Shown: one piece after another, positions 32,681-36,000 of the stretch | How positions within the stretch are numbered: position 1 is the stretch's first letter | Layout: each line of letters opens with the position of its first letter | NCBI GenBank assembly: GCA_949295935.1 | Contig: CASFMW010000007.1 | Location: 1 to 36,000, forward strand | Length of the DNA: 36,000 nucleotides | Reading direction: 5' to 3' | Source of the DNA: an uncultured Pseudomonadota bacterium | GTDB lineage: Bacteria > Pseudomonadota > Alphaproteobacteria > RF32 > CAG-239 | Notes under the pieces: model-generated | Told to the model about the DNA's origin: nothing | The model's database searches: none | What the model saw: the letters and a program-made list of their open reading frames with translations, nothing else | Program-made: the position numbers and the translations under genes

Positions 32681-33892
32681 ATGAGCAATAAAAAACAATA
32701 TTTAACACCGGCACAATTTAAGGCCGAAATAGAAAAATGCTTAGGCTGCCCCAACAAGCCTTGTATGAAAGCCTGTCCGGTTGGCTGCTCACCGCAAGAA
32801 TTCATTGGGTTAGCCAAAGAAAAAAAATATAAAGAAGCCGTTGAAGCGATTATGAATCGCAATCCGATGGGCGAAACCTGCGGCTTGATATGCCCAGACA
32901 AATTCTGCATGAGTGCCTGCCTTCGCAAAAATCTTGATTCCGCCATAAACATTCCTAAGGTTCAGGCGACATTAATGAAAAATTATCGCACTTTTGCGGA
33001 AAAGAAGCGTAAAGAAATAAACGATAACGGAAAAAAGGTTGCCGTAATCGGCGCCGGACCGGCTGGCTTGGCCGCAGCTAAAGAATTGGCCGAAAACGGA
33101 TATATGACAGATATATTTGAAGGAAAAGACCATATTGGCGGCGCATTAAGATATATTCCGGAAGAAAGATTGCCTAATGAAGCATTAAGTGCAGATTGCA
33201 ACGGAATATTATCATCACCACTCATAAATTTACAGCTAAACCACAAAATAGAAAATCCTCAAGAATTGCTAAAAAAAGGTTATAGCGGCGTAATTATCGC
33301 TTATGGAGAACAAAACGCCATAAGATTAAACATACCGGGAGAAGAATTATCGACCTGCTATAAAGACTACTTATCTCACCCCGAGAAATATAAGACATCT
33401 GGTAATATTGCCATCATCGGCGGAGGAAATGTTGCGGTCGATTGTGCCTTAACTGCTAAAAGCAACGGCGCCCAAAATATCGAAATTTTTGTTCGCAGAC
33501 GTTTAACCGACATGAAAATATCCCGACAAGAATTTCAAGAACTTTTTGAAAAAGAGATTAACATAACAGCTTTGACCAGTCCCGAAAAAATTGAAAGACA
33601 CGAAAAGTTATCTCTTTTCGTTCACCGCAATCACATTGTAGAAAACAAAGCAGTTCCCCTGCCCAACACCACAATTGAATTAAAAGGCTTTGACTTAATC
33701 ATCACGGCAATCGGTAGCCGCGCTGATAAACTAACGGAAGAAACAAAAATTATCTTAGCCGGAGATTGCAAAGAAGGATCTTCAACTTTAGTTGAGGCTT
33801 TAGCATCAGGCCAAAAAGCCGCACACAACTTGATAATCAGACTAAAAAACAAGGAAAAAAACGATGAAAATAATGATGGTCAGAGATCGTAA
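32681..33892 (+). CDS. PreT/GltD-like NAD(P)H:FAD oxidoreductase with Fe-S N-domain
   Basis: The 403-residue protein starts with a helical Fe-S domain with two cysteine clusters, CLGCPNKPCMKACPVGC near residue 20 and CGLICPDKFCMSAC near 68, as in dihydropyrimidine dehydrogenase PreT and glutamate synthase beta subunit. An FAD site (VAVIGAGPAGLAAAKELAENG near 123) and an NAD(P)H site (IAIIGGGNVAVDCALTAKSNG near 243) follow. The C-terminal AGDCKEGSSTLVEALASGQKAA closes the FAD domain. Partners PreA or GltB are not adjacent, so the electron acceptor is unknown. It is followed by a glycosyltransferase that overlaps it by 29 bases. No ribosome site is visible before its ATG. Confidence 0.85.
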   Translation: MSNKKQYLTPAQFKAEIEKCLGCPNKPCMKACPVGCSPQEFIGLAKEKKYKEAVEAIMNRNPMGETCGLICPDKFCMSACLRKNLDSAINIPKVQATLMKNYRTFAEKKRKEINDNGKKVAVIGAGPAGLAAAKELAENGYMTDIFEGKDHIGGALRYIPEERLPNEALSADCNGILSSPLINLQLNHKIENPQELLKKGYSGVIIAYGEQNAIRLNIPGEELSTCYKDYLSHPEKYKTSGNIAIIGGGNVAVDCALTAKSNGAQNIEIFVRRRLTDMKISRQEFQELFEKEINITALTSPEKIERHEKLSLFVHRNHIVENKAVPLPNTTIELKGFDLIITAIGSRADKLTEETKIILAGDCKEGSSTLVEALASGQKAAHNLIIRLKNKEKNDENNDGQRS

Positions 33893-35000
33893 TGTTTTAA
33901 ACACCAACTGGGTTGTCTATCTGGCAAACTTGTTTATCAGCCGCGGACACGAGGTGGTTATTGCTTGCGATACTTACTCAAAGCTTGGAAAAACCGGTGT
34001 TGGCTACGATATTGACCCCAAAGTCAGAATTTGCAATCTGAGCGCTAAAACCAACAATAAAGTAAAAAACATTTTTATTGCACTCAGAAACAAGGTTATC
34101 CCGCCCTATTTCCGCTTTAATAAGCTTATTGAAGCAGAACAACCTGATATTTTGCTCTCATACTTCCCGACAGACTTATATAATATTACGCGCTTTCAGA
34201 ATCATAAAGCTCCGATTATTCAAATGGTACACAATTATCCGCCGGTAATTTTAAGAAAAGTTATGAGAAAGAACATTCTCAGTCGCTATTTTTGCAAACA
34301 AAGCTTCAAAAAAGTAAATACTTTCCAAGTATTGATGAATTCTTACAAAGATAAGGTAGATCCGTTTTTTGAAGCCAAAAACATTGTCAGAATAGCCAAT
34401 CCGGTTAAACAATATAAAGAAGACGAACTTGTTGACCTATCTAAAGAAAAGAAAAAAATTATTTATGTTGCTCGCGTTGAGAAAAAGATAAAACAGCCTC
34501 ACTTACTGATAGAAGCCTTCGCCAAAATAGCAAAAAACTTTCCCGACTGGAAAGTAGAAATTTGGGGAACGGCAAAATATGATGATTACAACCAAGAAAT
34601 TGCAAACTTCATCAAAGAACATCAGCTTGAAAATCAAGCATCACTCGCCGGTTACACAATGGATGTTGAAAGCCTATACCGCAGCGCTGACATTCATGCT
34701 TTTCCAAGCAATTGCGAAGGATTTAGCTTGGCAATTGCTGACGCTATGTCTATCGGCCTGCCTCATATCGGCTTTGATTTTGCACATTCTGTCAATGAAA
34801 TCATCATCGACGGACACAATGGCTTTTTAGCAAAAGATATTGACGACTTTGCCGATAAGCTCAAAAAATTGATGTCTGATAAAGAATTACGAATAAAATT
34901 CGGAAAAAACGCTCATGAGGATATGAAGGCATACACGCCGGAAATAATCCTCGATCAATGGGATGAACTGTTTAATCAAATAGCAAAGGACAAAAAATAA
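33864..35000 (+). CDS. GT4-like glycosyltransferase (GT-B fold)
   Basis: The 378-residue protein has an N-domain MKIMMVRDRNVLNTNWVVYLANLF and a C-domain with IIYVARVEKKIKQPHLLIEAF, VEIWGTAKYDDYN and the nucleotide-sugar segment FPSNCEGFSLAIADAMSIGLP. That segment is the E-x7-E region, with the second acid as Asp. It would transfer a sugar from an activated donor at the inner membrane face. AAGGA before the first ATG supports the start inside the oxidoreductase gene. It ends TAATG into the next glycosyltransferase (one-base overlap), so these act in the same glycan pathway (inference). Confidence 0.88.
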   Translation: MKIMMVRDRNVLNTNWVVYLANLFISRGHEVVIACDTYSKLGKTGVGYDIDPKVRICNLSAKTNNKVKNIFIALRNKVIPPYFRFNKLIEAEQPDILLSYFPTDLYNITRFQNHKAPIIQMVHNYPPVILRKVMRKNILSRYFCKQSFKKVNTFQVLMNSYKDKVDPFFEAKNIVRIANPVKQYKEDELVDLSKEKKKIIYVARVEKKIKQPHLLIEAFAKIAKNFPDWKVEIWGTAKYDDYNQEIANFIKEHQLENQASLAGYTMDVESLYRSADIHAFPSNCEGFSLAIADAMSIGLPHIGFDFAHSVNEIIIDGHNGFLAKDIDDFADKLKKLMSDKELRIKFGKNAHEDMKAYTPEIILDQWDELFNQIAKDKK

Positions 35001-35791
35001 TGATACCTAAGATAATCCATTACGTCTGGTTCGGCAGCAACGACTTTGGTGAAAAAGAAAGAAAATGCATTGAAAGCTGGAAAAAAATTCTTCCTGACTA
35101 TAAGATCATGCGCTGGGATGATAGCAAACTATCAGAATTCAAAAACGAATATTTTGAACAAGCATATAAAAACAAGCAATACGCTTTTGCTTCTGACTAT
35201 GCCCGACTAAAAGTCTTGTATGAATATGGTGGTGTTTATATGGATACGGATGAAGAAGTTTTACGCCCGTTAGATGCCTTTTTAACACATGACTTTTTCA
35301 TAGGTTGTCAATCATGCGGAACTGCTCGAACACTAAACACTTCATTTATTGCCGCCACACAACACAATAAAATAATAAAAGACCTTTTGTCTGTATATGA
35401 TGAAACAAAATTCATTAATCCGGACGGAAGCTTCAATCGGACCACCAACCCTGAATATTTTGTAGACATATTAACCAAGAGATATAACTTAAAAGAAACA
35501 TACATCAAAAAAGGACGTATTGAGTTTTATCCCAATTCTTTTGTATATGACTACTACCACTTTGCCAAAGAAGGAAAAGATTCTTACGCCATACATCATT
35601 ACACCGGACACTGGAAACCCGATTGGAAAATACAAGATAAATTAAAAATAAAGCTCTTTGGCCACGAATATATCATCCGAAAATATAAAAAGAACCGCCC
35701 CACAGCAGTTTTAGCGGCAGAAAAAGGTGAGACAATCTTAGCCAAACTTCAAACGACTAAAAAATCAACTTATACACTAATAAAAAAATAA
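35000..35791 (+). CDS. GT32-type glycosyltransferase (DXD)
   Basis: The 263-residue protein begins MIPKIIHYVWFGSND, with SWKKILPDYKIMRWDD, FASDYARLKVLYEYGGVYMDTDEEVLRPLD and a late YAIHHYTGHWKPDW. These are hallmarks of the GT32/OCH1-like DXD family used in capsule, LPS or exopolysaccharide synthesis; DTD in YMDTDEE is the metal-binding DXD. Donor and acceptor sugars are not predictable. It is translationally coupled to the GT4 gene and ends in a strong terminator. Confidence 0.9.
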   Translation: MIPKIIHYVWFGSNDFGEKERKCIESWKKILPDYKIMRWDDSKLSEFKNEYFEQAYKNKQYAFASDYARLKVLYEYGGVYMDTDEEVLRPLDAFLTHDFFIGCQSCGTARTLNTSFIAATQHNKIIKDLLSVYDETKFINPDGSFNRTTNPEYFVDILTKRYNLKETYIKKGRIEFYPNSFVYDYYHFAKEGKDSYAIHHYTGHWKPDWKIQDKLKIKLFGHEYIIRKYKKNRPTAVLAAEKGETILAKLQTTKKSTYTLIKK

Positions 35792-35814
35792 GAGCTCGTA
35801 GAGCTCTTTTTTTT
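35791..35814 (+). terminator. intrinsic terminator of the glycosyltransferase unit
   Basis: AGAGCTC (35791-35797), loop GTA, GAGCTCT (35801-35807), then T through 35814. It directly abuts the stop codon at 35789-35791. Confidence 0.9.
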
Positions 35815-35824
35815 GTAACAAGAA

Positions 35825-35847
35825 AACTACCGGCTAGGCCGGTAGTT
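35825..35847. repeat. subterminal hairpin of the IS200-type left end
   Basis: A perfect 10-bp inverted repeat, AACTACCGGC-TAG-GCCGGTAGTT, forms a candidate TnpA-recognised hairpin and may also stop incoming transcription. Confidence 0.7.
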
Positions 35848-35872
35848 CCAAAGAGCTTACAGCTTTACAGAT

Positions 35873-35939
35873 AAAAAACTCCTTTGCTAGAATAAAGTGA
35901 CGTCTGGCAACTGTCTAATAAAAAGCAAAGGAGTTTTTT
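35873..35939 (+). promoter_or_regulatory. long inverted repeat sequestering the tnpA ribosome site
   Basis: A 16-base arm at 35873-35888 (AAAAAACTCCTTTGCT) is exactly complementary to 35924-35939, with 35 bases between. The right arm contains AAAGGAG, the tnpA ribosome site 7 bases before ATG at 35941, so folding would hide it. A similar translation block is known in IS200. Confidence 0.7.
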
Positions 35940-35940
35940 A

Positions 35941-36000
35941 ATGAACACACATACAATAGCACACACAACATGGAATTGTAAATACCATGTTGTATTCGCA
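35941..36000 (+). CDS. tnpA: IS200/IS605 family transposase TnpA (N-terminal 20 residues)
   Basis: The frame from ATG 35941 gives HTTWNCKYHVVFA within the first 20 residues, the IS200-type N-terminal signature that precedes the metal and Y1 tyrosine motifs. The rest, including HUH and catalytic Tyr, lies outside the window. A ribosome site AAAGGAG is 7 bases upstream. Confidence 0.85.
   Translation, partial: MNTHTIAHTTWNCKYHVVFA

Larger units (their letters stand above)
35825..36000 (+). mobile_element. IS200-type insertion sequence, left end (cut by window edge)
   Basis: Subterminal hairpin, regulatory hairpin and the first 20 codons of an IS200-like TnpA occur in the order seen in IS200 elements. 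The exact left boundary is uncertain, somewhere between 35815 and 35825. The element continues beyond the window. These elements have no terminal inverted repeats; they transpose as single strands using hairpin ends. Confidence 0.8.

Overview
The window looks like a chromosomal segment of an AT-rich alphaproteobacterium. This rests on a CcrM-type GANTC adenine methyltransferase, a BamF/DUF3035-like lipoprotein next to lspA, a heterodimer-type M16 peptidase pair, and an rlpA-dac-tmk-holB-tatD-MBL gene order, all typical of that class. An AT-rich host-associated lineage is my inference; species cannot be named from the sequence.

Layout. (1) 1-677: 3' part of a surface- or pilin-like gene with N-terminal heptad repeats, broken by a 10-bp tandem duplication. 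(2) 735-7165, minus: tightly packed rlpA, dac, tmk, holB, tatD, PhnP-like MBL and DHH phosphoesterase genes, with the MltB-type lytic transglycosylase upstream. (3) 8664-12032: sugar MFS transporter, ogt, fluoride channel and an unknown coiled-coil membrane protein. (4) 12071-19636, minus: tRNA-Ser, cspA, mutL, pgi, two M16 peptidase genes, bamF, lspA. (5) 19730-23111: mgtE, tRNA-Leu, flgB-flgC-fliE behind a sigma-54-type promoter, and a divergent FlhB C-domain homologue. (6) 23126-25129: two adjacent paralogues of a family I do not recognise. (7) 25206-32475, minus: rsmB, rlmE, two tandem Ppx/GppA genes, ccrM, rnhB, queH, a hypoxanthine-type DNA glycosylase and an untracked 52-residue basic protein with its own promoter and terminator. 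(8) 32681-36000, plus: PreT/GltD-like oxidoreductase, two glycosyltransferases, and the left end of an IS200-type element running off the window.

Shared themes are envelope building (RlpA, Dac, MltB, LspA, BamF), replication and repair (Tmk, HolB, MutL, Ogt, RNase HII, DNA glycosylase, CcrM), and rRNA/tRNA modification (RsmB, RlmE, QueH). No intergenic stretch exceeds 300 bases. I saw no CRISPR array, prophage or obvious complete novel defence system. The most noteworthy items are the unknown paralogue pair, a clamp-binding-like motif on thymidylate kinase, a GANTC pair before ccrM, the small basic protein gene, and the exact 10-bp duplication breaking the first gene.
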